Source: JADLHS01 sp049840435
GTDB taxonomy: Bacteria; Verrucomicrobiota; Verrucomicrobiia; Limisphaerales; JADLHS01
NCBI GenBank assembly: GCA_049840435.1
Contig: JASGKY010000025.1
Location: 1-64,000, forward strand
Reading direction: 5' to 3'
Length of the DNA stretch: 64,000 bases
In this document: piece after piece, positions 17,576 through 27,024 of the stretch
How positions within the stretch are numbered: position 1 is the stretch's first letter
How the letters are laid out: the number at the start of each line of letters is the position of its first letter
The notes under the pieces: generated by a model
The model's database searches: none
Told to the model about the DNA's origin: nothing
Seen by the model: the letters and a program-made list of their open reading frames with translations, nothing else
Program-made: the position numbers and the translations under genes

Positions 17576-18826
17576 TCACTTTGTGGGAAACGCAGACTGG
17601 AGCTCCTTGGCGACGCGCTCCGCCCCGCGCATGGCCCGCAGCACGTTCAGGCCGGCGATTTTCATGATGTCGTCTTTGGAATAACCGCGCCGCAATAGCT
17701 CAGCGAGTAAATCGGGGTATTTGGAAACGTCTTCCAATCCTTTCACGCCGCCAGAGAAACCATCAAAGTCGCCACCAACGCCGATATAATCCACACCAAC
17801 CACCTTGCGAATGTGGTCAATGTGGTCGGCCACATCTTTCAAAGTCGCGGCATCAGAGTCAGGATGAGTTTTGCGCCATTCCACCATGCCAGCATTTACC
17901 GCTTCTGCGTTCTCGCCGTAAAGCTCCACCAAGCGATCGCGCTCCGCCTTCGCCAGCTCGGCATCTTTTCGATCTTTCTCCGTCACATAGCCCGGCAAAA
18001 AACAAACCATCACCACGCCACCATTCGTCGCGGTCAGGCGCAGCACATCATCCGGCACATTGCGCACATGATCACAGATCGCCCGCGCGGACGAGTGCGA
18101 AAAAATCACCGGCGCTTTCGACACTCGCAACGCATCCCGCATCACGGCATCCGTGACATGAGACAAATCCACCAGCATCCCGAGACGGTTCATCTCACGC
18201 ACCACATCTTCGCCGAAAGGTGTTAATCCGTTGTGTCTGGCAACGTCGCCTGCCGCATCTGCCCAATCGGTGTTCTTCACATGCGTCAACGTCATATAGC
18301 GTGCGCCGAGGCGATACATCATGCGCAGCGAAGCAAGCGAATTGTTAATCGAATGCCCACCCTCTATACCAATGAGCGAGGCAATGCGCCCCTTGCGATG
18401 AATCCGCTCAATATCATCCGCAGTGAGCGCGAGTTCGAAGGTTTCGGGATACCGGCTACACAGGCGATGGACGACATCAATTTGTTCAATAGTAGCCTGC
18501 ACCGCTTCCGGCCCGGAAAGTTTGGTCGGCACATAGACCGACCAGAATTGCCCGCCAACCCCACCGGTGCGGAGACGCGGGATATCCGTATGCATCGCCG
18601 GCTGGAGTCCTGCCGTATCATGCGCGAGATCGAGGGCCGAGAAATCGTTGCTTGTACGTTTGCGATACTGCCAGGGGACGTCGTTGTGCCCGTCAATGAG
18701 CGGCACTTGTTTGAGGATGCGACGCGCTTCCGCGAGAGAGCGATCAGCGTTTTCGGCAGCAGAGAACCAAGCGGTATTCATGGCGACAAGAGCAACGGCA
18801 AGAGCGACGATGGTTTTGATGCGCAC
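17576..18826 (-). CDS. Membrane dipeptidase, peptidase family M19
   Basis: The 416-residue protein has a signal peptide (IVALAVALVAMNTAWFSAAE) and the renal dipeptidase fold. Zinc ligands are visible in LIDGHNDVPW, the bridging glutamate in IGIEGGHSI, and later ligands in VDLSHV and IFSHSSARAI. The late GVGGDFDG segment is also typical. Such enzymes cleave dipeptides, including ones with a D-residue at the C-terminal side, in the periplasm. It is first in a minus-strand operon with the ATP-grasp-like gene and the NamZ fusion, which suggests muropeptide breakdown. Confidence 0.9.
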   Translation of the reverse strand: MRIKTIVALAVALVAMNTAWFSAAENADRSLAEARRILKQVPLIDGHNDVPWQYRKRTSNDFSALDLAHDTAGLQPAMHTDIPRLRTGGVGGQFWSVYVPTKLSGPEAVQATIEQIDVVHRLCSRYPETFELALTADDIERIHRKGRIASLIGIEGGHSINNSLASLRMMYRLGARYMTLTHVKNTDWADAAGDVARHNGLTPFGEDVVREMNRLGMLVDLSHVTDAVMRDALRVSKAPVIFSHSSARAICDHVRNVPDDVLRLTATNGGVVMVCFLPGYVTEKDRKDAELAKAERDRLVELYGENAEAVNAGMVEWRKTHPDSDAATLKDVADHIDHIRKVVGVDYIGVGGDFDGFSGGVKGLEDVSKYPDLLAELLRRGYSKDDIMKIAGLNVLRAMRGAERVAKELQSAFPTK

Positions 18827-18943
18827 GGGAAAACTGTGTCAGCGCGGGCAGCGGGTCGCACGTCAATTTCTACACATGACCATGCGAGTTCGCCTGGGAG
18901 CTAAGATTGAATTGCACCAGTGAAACCCTTAGGCTACGCGGCA

Positions 18944-19834
18944 ATGAATCCTCTGGCCAAAATGCTTTGCCTGCTCGCCGTCTCAACTTCTTGCATGAAT
19001 GCGCAAACTAATCTGACCTTTCCGCTCTGGCTGGAAGGAGCGCCCGGCGCGCTCGGCCAGGAGGCGAAAGACATTCCCACGCTGACGGTGTTTCTGCCGG
19101 CACCGGAAACAACCACAGGCGCAGCGATGGTGATTTGCCCGGGAGGCGGTTACGGACACCTGGCAGATCACGAAGGGTCGCACTACGCGCGCTGGCTGAA
19201 TCAGCAAGGCATCGCGGGATTTGTGTTGAAGTATCGGCTCGGCACGGGCGGTTACCAACATCCGGCAATGTTAAACGATGCCTCACGAGCCATTCGCACC
19301 GTCCGCGCCCGCGCCAAGGAATGGAAGCTAGACGCCAAGCGCATCGGTATCATCGGCTCGTCAGCGGGCGGCCATCTGGCTTCAACGACCATCACACATT
19401 GGGATTTGGGAAACACCCATGCTGCGGATGTTATCGAACGCCAGAGTTCGCGCCCCGATCTGGCGATCTTGTGTTACCCAGTCGTGTCGCTTAGCAATGA
19501 ATTCACCCACCAAGGCTCGCGCAACAATCTGCTGGGAACAAACGCCCCACCGGAATTGCTCCAGGAGCTCTCCGCCGAATTACAGGTAAACAAAGATACC
19601 CCGCCCTGTTTCCTCTGGAGCACAATGGAAGACAAAGTCGTGCCGGTGGAAAACAGCATGATGCTCGCAGAATCCTTGCGACGCGTCGGGGTCCCCTTTG
19701 ACCTGCATGTCTATGAACGTGGTCCGCATGGCATTGGTCTCGGCAACAAAACTTTTGAAGTGGCAAATTTCCACCCTTGGACACGTGATTGTGAGTTTTG
19801 GTTGCGCGAACGAAAGTTCGGGCGACAGCCCTGA
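18944..19834 (+). CDS. Secreted alpha/beta-hydrolase, acetylesterase-like
   Basis: The protein has a short signal peptide ending in CMNAQ and one alpha/beta-hydrolase domain. The oxyanion segment is CPGGGYGHL, the nucleophile is in GSSAGGHLAS, and the late DKVVPVENS and GPHGIGLG segments hold the acid and the histidine. This is the BD-FAE/acetyl xylan esterase-like group, often found with polysaccharide enzymes. The ATG at 18944 puts the signal at the start; a GTG at 18920 would add eight residues. It is divergent from the M19 gene. Confidence 0.82.
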   Translation: MNPLAKMLCLLAVSTSCMNAQTNLTFPLWLEGAPGALGQEAKDIPTLTVFLPAPETTTGAAMVICPGGGYGHLADHEGSHYARWLNQQGIAGFVLKYRLGTGGYQHPAMLNDASRAIRTVRARAKEWKLDAKRIGIIGSSAGGHLASTTITHWDLGNTHAADVIERQSSRPDLAILCYPVVSLSNEFTHQGSRNNLLGTNAPPELLQELSAELQVNKDTPPCFLWSTMEDKVVPVENSMMLAESLRRVGVPFDLHVYERGPHGIGLGNKTFEVANFHPWTRDCEFWLRERKFGRQP

Positions 19835-19934
19835 TTTATTGCACAAGCTTGAATGGCGTAACGAAATTGTAATTGCCCCCCTCCATGCTTTCACCTAGTT
19901 GTCATGCGTCCGCCAACCTCAAAGAAAGGCAAAT

Positions 19935-20534
19935 ATGAGTCCGTTCCTGATTGGATTGTTAGTCGTAGTCGGCCTGCTCGTCGTCGTCGCCCTGTTCATC
20001 ATCGGCAAATACAATGGGCTCGTCACCCTGCGCAATCGCTTTAAGAACGCCTGGGCACAAATTGACGTGCAGCTCAAACGCCGTTACGACCTCATTCCCA
20101 ATCTCGTCGAAACGACCAAAGGTTATCTCAAGCACGAACGCGGCACGCTTGAAGCCGTCATCGCCGCACGCAACTCGGCTTTCTCCGCAAAGGACCGCGT
20201 GGCCGGCAATCCCGGCGATCCCGATGCGATGAAGGCGTTGGCGAGCGCAGAAGGATCGTTGGGCGGTGCGCTCGGACGGCTATTTGCGTTGACCGAAGCC
20301 TACCCTGACTTGAAGGCCAATACGTCCATGAACCAGCTCATGGAAGAACTAACCTCGACGGAAAATAAAATCTCGTTTGCACGCCAGGCCTACAACGACA
20401 GCGTGATGGGTTACAACACTGCGCGGGAAATTTTCCCGACCAACATCATCGCCGGCATGTTCAACTTCGGCCCAGCGGAATCATTCAAGGTAGAAGCACC
20501 GGAACAACGCGAAGCCGTGAAAGTCCAATTCTAA
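19935..20534 (+). CDS. lemA: LemA family protein
   Basis: The 199-residue protein has one N-terminal membrane helix (LIGLLVVVGLLVVVALFII) followed by the LemA helical domain, with the hallmark YNGLVTLRNRFKNAWAQIDV, the QLKRRYDLIPNLVETTKGY block and the closing MFNF. LemA proteins are membrane-bound and their biochemical role is unclear. The gene is directly followed by an M48 metalloprotease, a very common pair. The start at 19935 is chosen because the membrane helix starts at residue 4; an upstream GTG at 19899 would add 12 unlikely residues. Confidence 0.9.
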   Translation: MSPFLIGLLVVVGLLVVVALFIIGKYNGLVTLRNRFKNAWAQIDVQLKRRYDLIPNLVETTKGYLKHERGTLEAVIAARNSAFSAKDRVAGNPGDPDAMKALASAEGSLGGALGRLFALTEAYPDLKANTSMNQLMEELTSTENKISFARQAYNDSVMGYNTAREIFPTNIIAGMFNFGPAESFKVEAPEQREAVKVQF

Positions 20535-20573
20535 AGATCCCGGCCCAATCCAGATTCCGCCGATAACGAGCGG

Positions 20574-22556
20574 GTGGAAATCAACCGCACCTCGTTTGAT
20601 CAATCCGAACACATGGACTTTTTTGAGCGCCAGGACCAGGCCCGCAAGCACACCAAGGTGCTAATACTCTATTTCGCGCTGGCCGTGGCACTGATTGTCG
20701 CGAGCGTTTACTTCGCCTCGCTGTTCGTGTTTCAAGGCGCGGCAAATTACAAGCATCGGCGCGGCACTGCGCCGCAGTTTGCGCTCTGGAATCCGCGAAT
20801 CTTCCTCTTCGCCGCCGGCGGAACACTGGCGGTTGTCGCCTGTGGCAGCCTGTTCCGGACTATGCAACTCTCCAGCGGCGGCAGTGCCGTGGCAGAATCC
20901 ATGGGCGGCCGGTTGATTGATGTTTCCACAAATGACCCCCAGGAACGCAAACTCCTAAATGTCGTCGAAGAGATGGCCATCGCGTCCGGCGTTCCGATGC
21001 CGAAGGTCTATGTGATGGACGAGGAGGAAGGAATCAATGCCTTTGCTGCCGGCCACAACATCAATGACGCGGCCATCGGCGTGACGCGCGGTTGCATTAC
21101 AACGTTGAAACGCGATGAGCTACAGGGGGTGATCGGACATGAGTTCAGCCATATTCTCAACGGGGACATGCGGCTCAATTTGCGTTTGATGGGAATCATC
21201 TTCGGTATTCTCTGCCTTGCTGTAATTGGTCGCATCTTTTTACGCGTGCGGGGGAGCAATCGTGATAAAAATCCCCTGCCCTTGCTCGGCATCGTTTTGT
21301 TGTTGCTGGGCTGGGTCGGGCTTTTTTTCGGGCGATTGATCCAAGCAGCCGTCAGCCGGCAACGCGAGTTTCTGGCCGACGCTGCCGCAGTCCAATTCAC
21401 TCGTAATCCGGACGGCCTTTCAGGTGCGCTAAAAAAGATCGGCGCCGCGCATCATGGCTCGCGCATCGAGAATGAACACGCCGCCGAAGCAAGCCACATG
21501 TTCTTTGGCAACGCGTCAAAGAGCTCCTTGTTCAACGCGTTCGCCACTCACCCCCCCCTTGAGCAGCGCATCAAGGCGATTGACCCGCAGTGGGACGGAA
21601 ATTTCCCCACCCCCGCAGTGGCAGAAGATGAAGATGCTTTCCCCACAACGAAGCCCGTCCGCCGATCAGCCCTACCGCCGATCATTCCGGGCCTGCCGGG
21701 CGCAGCGGGGCTGGCCGGAGCCGCAGCTGTGATCCACGCAGATCGCGTGATGCCCAATCTGGGCAACCCAACGCCCCAGCACCTGCGCTACGCCGTTGCG
21801 TTACGCGAATCATTGCCGGAAAGCATCCGGGTAGCAGCACATCATCCCCAAAATGCCTGCGCCCTGCTCTACGCACTGCTGTTGAGTGACGATGCAGCGC
21901 AGCGCAATGCCCAGCTTCAGGAACTGGCGCACCGCACCGGGCCAAGTATCTATGAGCAAATCGTCGCGCTCAAACCAGAGATAGCGGCCATTGCTCAACA
22001 AACTCGTTTGCCGCTGGTGAATCTTGCCATCCCGGCATTACGTCAATTGGCGGCGGAAGAATACCAGCAGTTTACCTCTACTTTGACTTGGTTGATTGAA
22101 AGCGATGACCAGATTGTTTTGTTTGAGTTCGTGTTGCAAAAAATCATCCACCGGCAGATCGAACTGCACTTCACCGGCGCGCGACCACCAGTCGTGCAGT
22201 ATTACAGCATCAATCCGCTGGCGCCGGATTGTGCGGTAATTCTGTCTGCACTAGCCTATACTGGTCAGACTGAAGCTTCAGAGATCGCTCAAGCATTCCA
22301 AGCCGGCGCGCCATATCTCCGGGCAACAGGCGTGTCGCTAACTTTGCAACCCCGCGAGAATTGTGGCCTAAATGAAATCAACGACTCGCTGGACCGGCTC
22401 GGACTCGCCGCGCCACAAATCAAAAAGAATCTGCTTGAAGCATGTGTGCAAGTGGTCGGCGCTGATGGCGTGATTCAAGAGAACGAGGCGGAGTTGCTAC
22501 GCGGCATTGCGGAGACTTTGGACTGCCCGATGCCACCATTCGTCGCCACCGACTAG
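20574..22556 (+). CDS. M48 (HtpX-like) membrane metalloprotease with C-terminal TerB-like part
   Basis: The 660-residue protein has two N-terminal helices (about 30-55 and 74-95), then the zinc motif in VIGHEFSHILNGD, then two more helices and the third ligand region REFLADAAAVQFTRN. It is a membrane protease of the HtpX/Ste24 family facing the cytoplasm. The last 65 residues (ACVQVVGADGVIQENEAELL) look like a TerB-type helical domain. Between these is a long helical region of unknown role. It follows lemA by 39 bases and probably works with it. GTG at 20574 is the outer start; ATG at 20613 (MDFFERQDQAR) is closer to the usual start of the family. Confidence 0.88.
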   Translation: MEINRTSFDQSEHMDFFERQDQARKHTKVLILYFALAVALIVASVYFASLFVFQGAANYKHRRGTAPQFALWNPRIFLFAAGGTLAVVACGSLFRTMQLSSGGSAVAESMGGRLIDVSTNDPQERKLLNVVEEMAIASGVPMPKVYVMDEEEGINAFAAGHNINDAAIGVTRGCITTLKRDELQGVIGHEFSHILNGDMRLNLRLMGIIFGILCLAVIGRIFLRVRGSNRDKNPLPLLGIVLLLLGWVGLFFGRLIQAAVSRQREFLADAAAVQFTRNPDGLSGALKKIGAAHHGSRIENEHAAEASHMFFGNASKSSLFNAFATHPPLEQRIKAIDPQWDGNFPTPAVAEDEDAFPTTKPVRRSALPPIIPGLPGAAGLAGAAAVIHADRVMPNLGNPTPQHLRYAVALRESLPESIRVAAHHPQNACALLYALLLSDDAAQRNAQLQELAHRTGPSIYEQIVALKPEIAAIAQQTRLPLVNLAIPALRQLAAEEYQQFTSTLTWLIESDDQIVLFEFVLQKIIHRQIELHFTGARPPVVQYYSINPLAPDCAVILSALAYTGQTEASEIAQAFQAGAPYLRATGVSLTLQPRENCGLNEINDSLDRLGLAAPQIKKNLLEACVQVVGADGVIQENEAELLRGIAETLDCPMPPFVATD

Positions 22557-22563
22557 CAATTCC

Positions 22564-22592
22564 CCGGGGGCAAGGGTTCGGTAATCCCCCGG
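22564..22592 (+). terminator. GC hairpin after the protease gene
   Basis: CCGGGGG and CCCCCGG form a seven-base stem with a fifteen-base loop just after the stop at 22556. There is no good T run, so this may be a pause or a weak terminator. Confidence 0.35.
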
Positions 22593-22713
22593 AAATTAAG
22601 TCGGGTTTGATTGGGGTTTCGCAACAGAACTCTGAAGATTAGTTTCTCGCGCCGTTGGTTTTAGAATTTTGGGGGTTGCTGTGCTGAGTCTCCAATCGGT
22701 ACCTTATCAAACT

Positions 22714-23814
22714 ATGAAGATTCGCTTGTTGAGCCTGGCCGGACTGTTTCTGGCCGCAGGGGCAACGACGTTACCAGCCCAAGGCCAGTTTTCTCCTGTT
22801 CCTGAAGACCCCAGCCCGGCAGTAAAACCGCCTACGACCATCGCCCCAGCTTCCGGTGCGACCACCAACCGACTTTTCTCCACATCCGATCCCAATCACC
22901 GTGCCGAATGGCAGCGCCGGTTGACCTTGGGGCCGGGCGACACGCTCAACCTGATGCTATTTGAGCGGCCTGAGACCGGAAAGCGCGAGGTTCCCATCGG
23001 TCCGGACGGGCGCATCACGTTTCTACAGGCCGAAGATGTCATGGCAGCGGGATTGACGATTGACGAACTGCGCGAGGCTCTCGACAAAGAATTGGGTAAG
23101 TTCTACAGCGGACCGCGCACCATCATCACGCCGGCGACGTATAACAGCAAAAAATTCTATCTGCTCGGCGCCGTGTCCCGCAAAGGGGTGTTCACCCTGA
23201 ACCGCCCAACCACCATGATTGAAGCCATCGCCCAAGCGGGCGGGCTGGAAACCGGCTTGTACCAACAGAACACCATGGAACTCGCCGATCTGTCCCATAG
23301 CTTCATGATCCGCGGCGGCAAACGCTTGCCGGTGGACTTTGAGCAACTTTTCCAACGGGGCGATCTTTCCCAGAACATTGCGCTGGAGCCGAACGATTAC
23401 GTCTTCTTCGCCTCAGCAGCAGCCAGTCAGATTTATGTGATTGGAGCCGTTGGCGGAGTCCTCGGCGGGACCGGCGTTGTGCCTTATACTCCGAATACCA
23501 CCATCATTTCCGCCATCACAGCCCGGGGCGGGTTCGCAGACAAGGCCTACCAAAGTCGGGTGCTGGTCGTGCGCGGCTCGTTGACTAAACCGGAAACCAT
23601 CATCGTGGATGTGAAGGCCATCCTGGCCGGCGAACAGCAGAATTTCCGCTTGCAGCCAAAGGATATTGTTTACGTCTCCCGCCGGCCGTGGGCACGGGCC
23701 GAGGAAATCTTGGATACTGCCATCGTGGCCTTCCTCCAGTCGGCAGTCGTGACCTACACTGGCGGCATCCAACCGCTGATTTCAACCCCATGGGATACTC
23801 CCGACTATCCTTGA
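22714..23814 (+). CDS. Polysaccharide export protein with SLBB domains (Wza-like)
   Basis: From the ATG at 22714 the protein has a signal peptide (LLSLAGLFLAAGATTLPAQ) and a 45-residue Pro/Thr-rich spacer. The polysaccharide export domain follows (LTLGPGDTLNLMLF, with VPIGPDGRITF), then two SLBB repeats beginning at KKFYLLGAVSRKG and SQIYVIGAVGG. It lacks a lipobox, unlike Wza. Such proteins form part of the outer membrane or periplasmic channel for capsule or exopolysaccharide. A related gene starts 11 bases downstream, and the two are clearly an old duplication. Confidence 0.85.
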   Translation: MKIRLLSLAGLFLAAGATTLPAQGQFSPVPEDPSPAVKPPTTIAPASGATTNRLFSTSDPNHRAEWQRRLTLGPGDTLNLMLFERPETGKREVPIGPDGRITFLQAEDVMAAGLTIDELREALDKELGKFYSGPRTIITPATYNSKKFYLLGAVSRKGVFTLNRPTTMIEAIAQAGGLETGLYQQNTMELADLSHSFMIRGGKRLPVDFEQLFQRGDLSQNIALEPNDYVFFASAAASQIYVIGAVGGVLGGTGVVPYTPNTTIISAITARGGFADKAYQSRVLVVRGSLTKPETIIVDVKAILAGEQQNFRLQPKDIVYVSRRPWARAEEILDTAIVAFLQSAVVTYTGGIQPLISTPWDTPDYP

Positions 23815-23824
23815 GCAATCATTC

Positions 23825-24891
23825 ATGAAAAACATCGCTTTTTACAGTGCGCTGTTGGTTGGCTTGCTGGTGGCGACGGGATGCCAGATTCCGAAGCACA
23901 GCAAGGCCCCACGCTTTGAGCCCCGCGCCACAGGAGTATTCTCCAATGCCGCCACCGGGCTAGCCTTGGAACGGCAACTGGATCACACGTTACTCCAATC
24001 ACCAAAAAGCTTGTTCACCCTCGGTCCGGGCGACCGGATTCAGGTGGAAATTATCAATCGGCCCACCAGCCGGACGGACGTCACCGTTGGCCCCGATGGC
24101 AAGGTCTATTATGATCTACTGCCCGGTATGGATGTCTGGGGCTTGACCATCGCACAAACCAAACGGGCTTTGGAAAAGGAACTCGAAAAATATGTGGCTG
24201 GGGTGGAGATTTCGGTCACCTTGCAGGCCGTGGGCAGCAAATACATCTGGATGCTCGGGTCGCTAGATCGGCCCGGCATCTATCCAGTGATGGCCCCCAT
24301 CACCTTATTGGAAGCCATGTCCCTAGCGGGCGGCACCCGGCGCGACCACTCCTCTGCCAGCACCGTGGACACGGCAGATCTGCGTCACTCTTCGGTCATC
24401 CGCAATGGCGTCCCCTTGCCAGTAGATTTCCAGCGGCTGCTAGAACAAGGCGACATGTCCCAGAACATTTATCTGCAACCCGACGATTTCGTCTATGTGC
24501 CTTCCGGAGCCGCCCGCGAAATGTATTTGTTTGGCGCTGTTCGCAATCCGCGCGCTTTTGCTCTTTCGGAGAGCCCGACTCTGGTCGCGGCCATCACCGC
24601 AGGAGGCGGACCAACGCATGATGCCTACCTGTCACAAGTCGCCATTGTGCGGGCTCCTTGACCAAGCCGGAAATCGCCGTGGTAAACTACCAGGATATCC
24701 TTGAAGGACGCGCAGGCGACATTCCTTTGGAGCCACACGACATCGTTTTTATTCCTAACAGCCCGTATCGCTACCTGCGCAATTACGTTGATGTCGTGTT
24801 CAACACCTTTTTGTTCTCGGCCGCCGCGCGCGAAGGCGCTGCTGCCTTCGGTGGCACGGCGCCCTCTGTCGGCGTCAGCGTCGGACAGTAA
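23825..24891 (+). CDS. Second SLBB polysaccharide export lipoprotein, broken by a one-base frameshift
   Basis: The protein starts with a lipoprotein signal (LLVGLLVATGC) and has the same layout as the gene before it: export domain with LGPGDRIQVEI and VGPDGKVYYD, then two SLBB repeats. In the second SLBB repeat the frame breaks at the G run 24651-24653. The related gene reads VVRGSLTKPE, while here the frame reads VRAP and stops at 24661; one added G restores VRGSLTKPEIAVV and the frame then runs to 24891. The two halves together give the expected length. This is either a sequencing error or a recent mutation. It likely works with its partner in exopolysaccharide export. Confidence 0.82.
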
Positions 24892-25131
24892 AACGATCGG
24901 ACGAGACACCGAAGTATTTTGCCGGCGCGAATCAGATCGCGCGGTGAAGCTGGAAGTATAATGAAAGCGGGGAGGCTGCGAAAAAGCAGGCGGGCTCAGC
25001 AGATGACGGCGAGCGGAAGTTTTTCCCGCTCACCGCTTGACGCTCATGAGACTCGACCGCATATTCCTCAGCCGTTCCACCGATCAACTAGCGGCGTGCC
25101 GTTTTAATTCGTATGCGTAAGACGAAGGTTT

Positions 25132-26949
25132 GTGTTTCCGATGCCAAGGCTGCATCCCATAAAGCAATTCGGGACCCGCAAGTCGTCTCCCGGCGCCCCT
25201 GGCGAGCAGTCAACTTCCCAACCGACAAAAAATGGCAACCACGCGCTTGACGATGACGAGAACTCACATCGCATTGCGCCGCTGACCAGCGCCGCGCCTG
25301 CCGACATCGCCGAGAAGGTCAAAGAACTCATCCGCTTGGCCCAGGACCAAGGCCACCTGACTTACACCGACATCAATGATGCCCTGCCCGAAAATCTGAT
25401 TTCACCGGACGAACTGGATGAAATCTTTACCAAACTCCGCGGACTGGAGATTGAAATCATTGATCAAGCGGAAGTGGATCAACCCCGGGAATCCGCAGCA
25501 GCCCCCGAAGAAGACGAAAAAAGCCGGCTCGATGTGCTTGATGATCCGGTCCGCATGTATCTGAAGCAGATGGGCCAGGTCCCGCTGCTGACGCGCGAAC
25601 AGGAAGTTGAGATTTCCAAGCGGATTGAAGACGCTGAATTGGATCTACAAAAGACGGTTTACAGCCTTGGTTTTGCCGCCAAGGAACATTTGGCCATCGC
25701 CGATAAGCTGACCGCCGAACCGCCCCGGGAACGCTTCGATCGGGTCGTGCAAGATCAAAAAGCCGAGAAGCGCGACCTCTACCTGCGCGCCCTGCATAAA
25801 ACCATGCACGCCGTCCGCGAACTGGACCGGCAGGTGGACGATGAATTTCACGCTTGGCGCACCGCGTCCAGCCACGCCAAGCACGAACAACATCTTGCCG
25901 CCTTCACCAAGCTGGACGAAAAACTCCAAACCTATTTCGGCAAGTTTTTCTACAAGCACAAGGTCATCGAGGAGATGATGCTGGTCGCTGAGAATATCCA
26001 CGAAAAAATCCTGGCCAGCCAGCGGTTGATCGCCGAGGAACAACGGCATCCCCGTCCCGCCGACCGCCAGCACATCATCGAATCTGAAACCTACAAGATT
26101 GCGGCGCTTGAGGATTTTGTGCGCATGACGGCCACGGATTTCGCCGCAGCCCATCAGCGCCTCAAGCAGGCTTCCGCCCGTGCCAATCAGGCCAAGACCG
26201 AAATGGTCGAGGCTAATCTCCGCCTGGTCATTTCCATCGCCAAGAAATATACCAATCGCGGCATGTCGTTCTTGGACCTGATTCAGGAAGGCAACATGGG
26301 CCTGATGAAGGCGGTCGAGAAATTCGAGTATCGTCGCGGCTACAAGTTTTCCACCTACGCCACGTGGTGGATCCGCCAGGCCGTCACCCGCGCCATCGCC
26401 GATCAGGCGCGCACCATCCGCATCCCGGTCCACATGATCGAAACGATCAACAAGTTGATGCGAATGCAAAAGCGGTTGCTGCAAGACTTCGGACGGGAAC
26501 CCACAGCAGATGAGATTGCTGAGGAGATGCAATATCCGGTGGAACGCGTGCGCGCCGTGTTGAAGATGGCACAGCAGCCCATTTCCCTCCAATCGCCCGT
26601 CGGCGATGGCGAAGAAACAAGCATCGGCGATTTCATTGAAGACAAGAACACCGAAAACCCGATTGATATCACCAGCTTCGCGCTGTTGAAGGACAAGTTG
26701 ACCGACGTGCTTTCGAGCTTGAACGAACGTGAGCGCAAGGTGCTGGAACTCCGTTTCGGTATCGGCGACGGCTACGCCCGCACGCTCGAAGAGGTCGGAA
26801 AACAATTCCGCGTCACCCGCGAACGCATCCGGCAGATCGAGGCCAAGGCTCTGCGGAAAATGCGGCATCCGACGCGCATCCGCCAATTGCACGGCTTCCT
26901 GGAGATTGAAGACATCGAGGGCTTGCTCTCAGGGAAAATCAAACTCTGA
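25132..26949 (+). CDS. rpoD: RNA polymerase primary sigma factor, sigma-70
   Basis: The 605-residue protein has the full domain set of a primary sigma factor: an N-terminal region 1.1 (VKELIRLAQDQGHLTYTDIND), region 1.2 (DPVRMYLKQMGQVPLLTREQEV), a non-conserved insert, region 2 with NLRLVISIAKKY and the -10-binding KFSTYATWWIRQAV, region 3, and region 4.2 with the helix-turn-helix TLEEVGKQFRVTRERIRQIE. It directs transcription of housekeeping genes. GTG at 25132 or ATG at 25141 are both possible starts. Confidence 0.95.
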   Translation: MFPMPRLHPIKQFGTRKSSPGAPGEQSTSQPTKNGNHALDDDENSHRIAPLTSAAPADIAEKVKELIRLAQDQGHLTYTDINDALPENLISPDELDEIFTKLRGLEIEIIDQAEVDQPRESAAAPEEDEKSRLDVLDDPVRMYLKQMGQVPLLTREQEVEISKRIEDAELDLQKTVYSLGFAAKEHLAIADKLTAEPPRERFDRVVQDQKAEKRDLYLRALHKTMHAVRELDRQVDDEFHAWRTASSHAKHEQHLAAFTKLDEKLQTYFGKFFYKHKVIEEMMLVAENIHEKILASQRLIAEEQRHPRPADRQHIIESETYKIAALEDFVRMTATDFAAAHQRLKQASARANQAKTEMVEANLRLVISIAKKYTNRGMSFLDLIQEGNMGLMKAVEKFEYRRGYKFSTYATWWIRQAVTRAIADQARTIRIPVHMIETINKLMRMQKRLLQDFGREPTADEIAEEMQYPVERVRAVLKMAQQPISLQSPVGDGEETSIGDFIEDKNTENPIDITSFALLKDKLTDVLSSLNERERKVLELRFGIGDGYARTLEEVGKQFRVTRERIRQIEAKALRKMRHPTRIRQLHGFLEIEDIEGLLSGKIKL

Positions 26950-27024
26950 ACCAGCATCGGCAGGTTCACCGAACTGCTCCGGCCGCCAGAAACCACTCAG
27001 TTTTCCGGCGCGCCAGCCAGCCCA

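Noticed and set aside
25645..26892. A 415-residue open frame on the minus strand opposite rpoD
   Set aside because: Antisense of rpoD with the same codon-bias effect; no start context and no motif.
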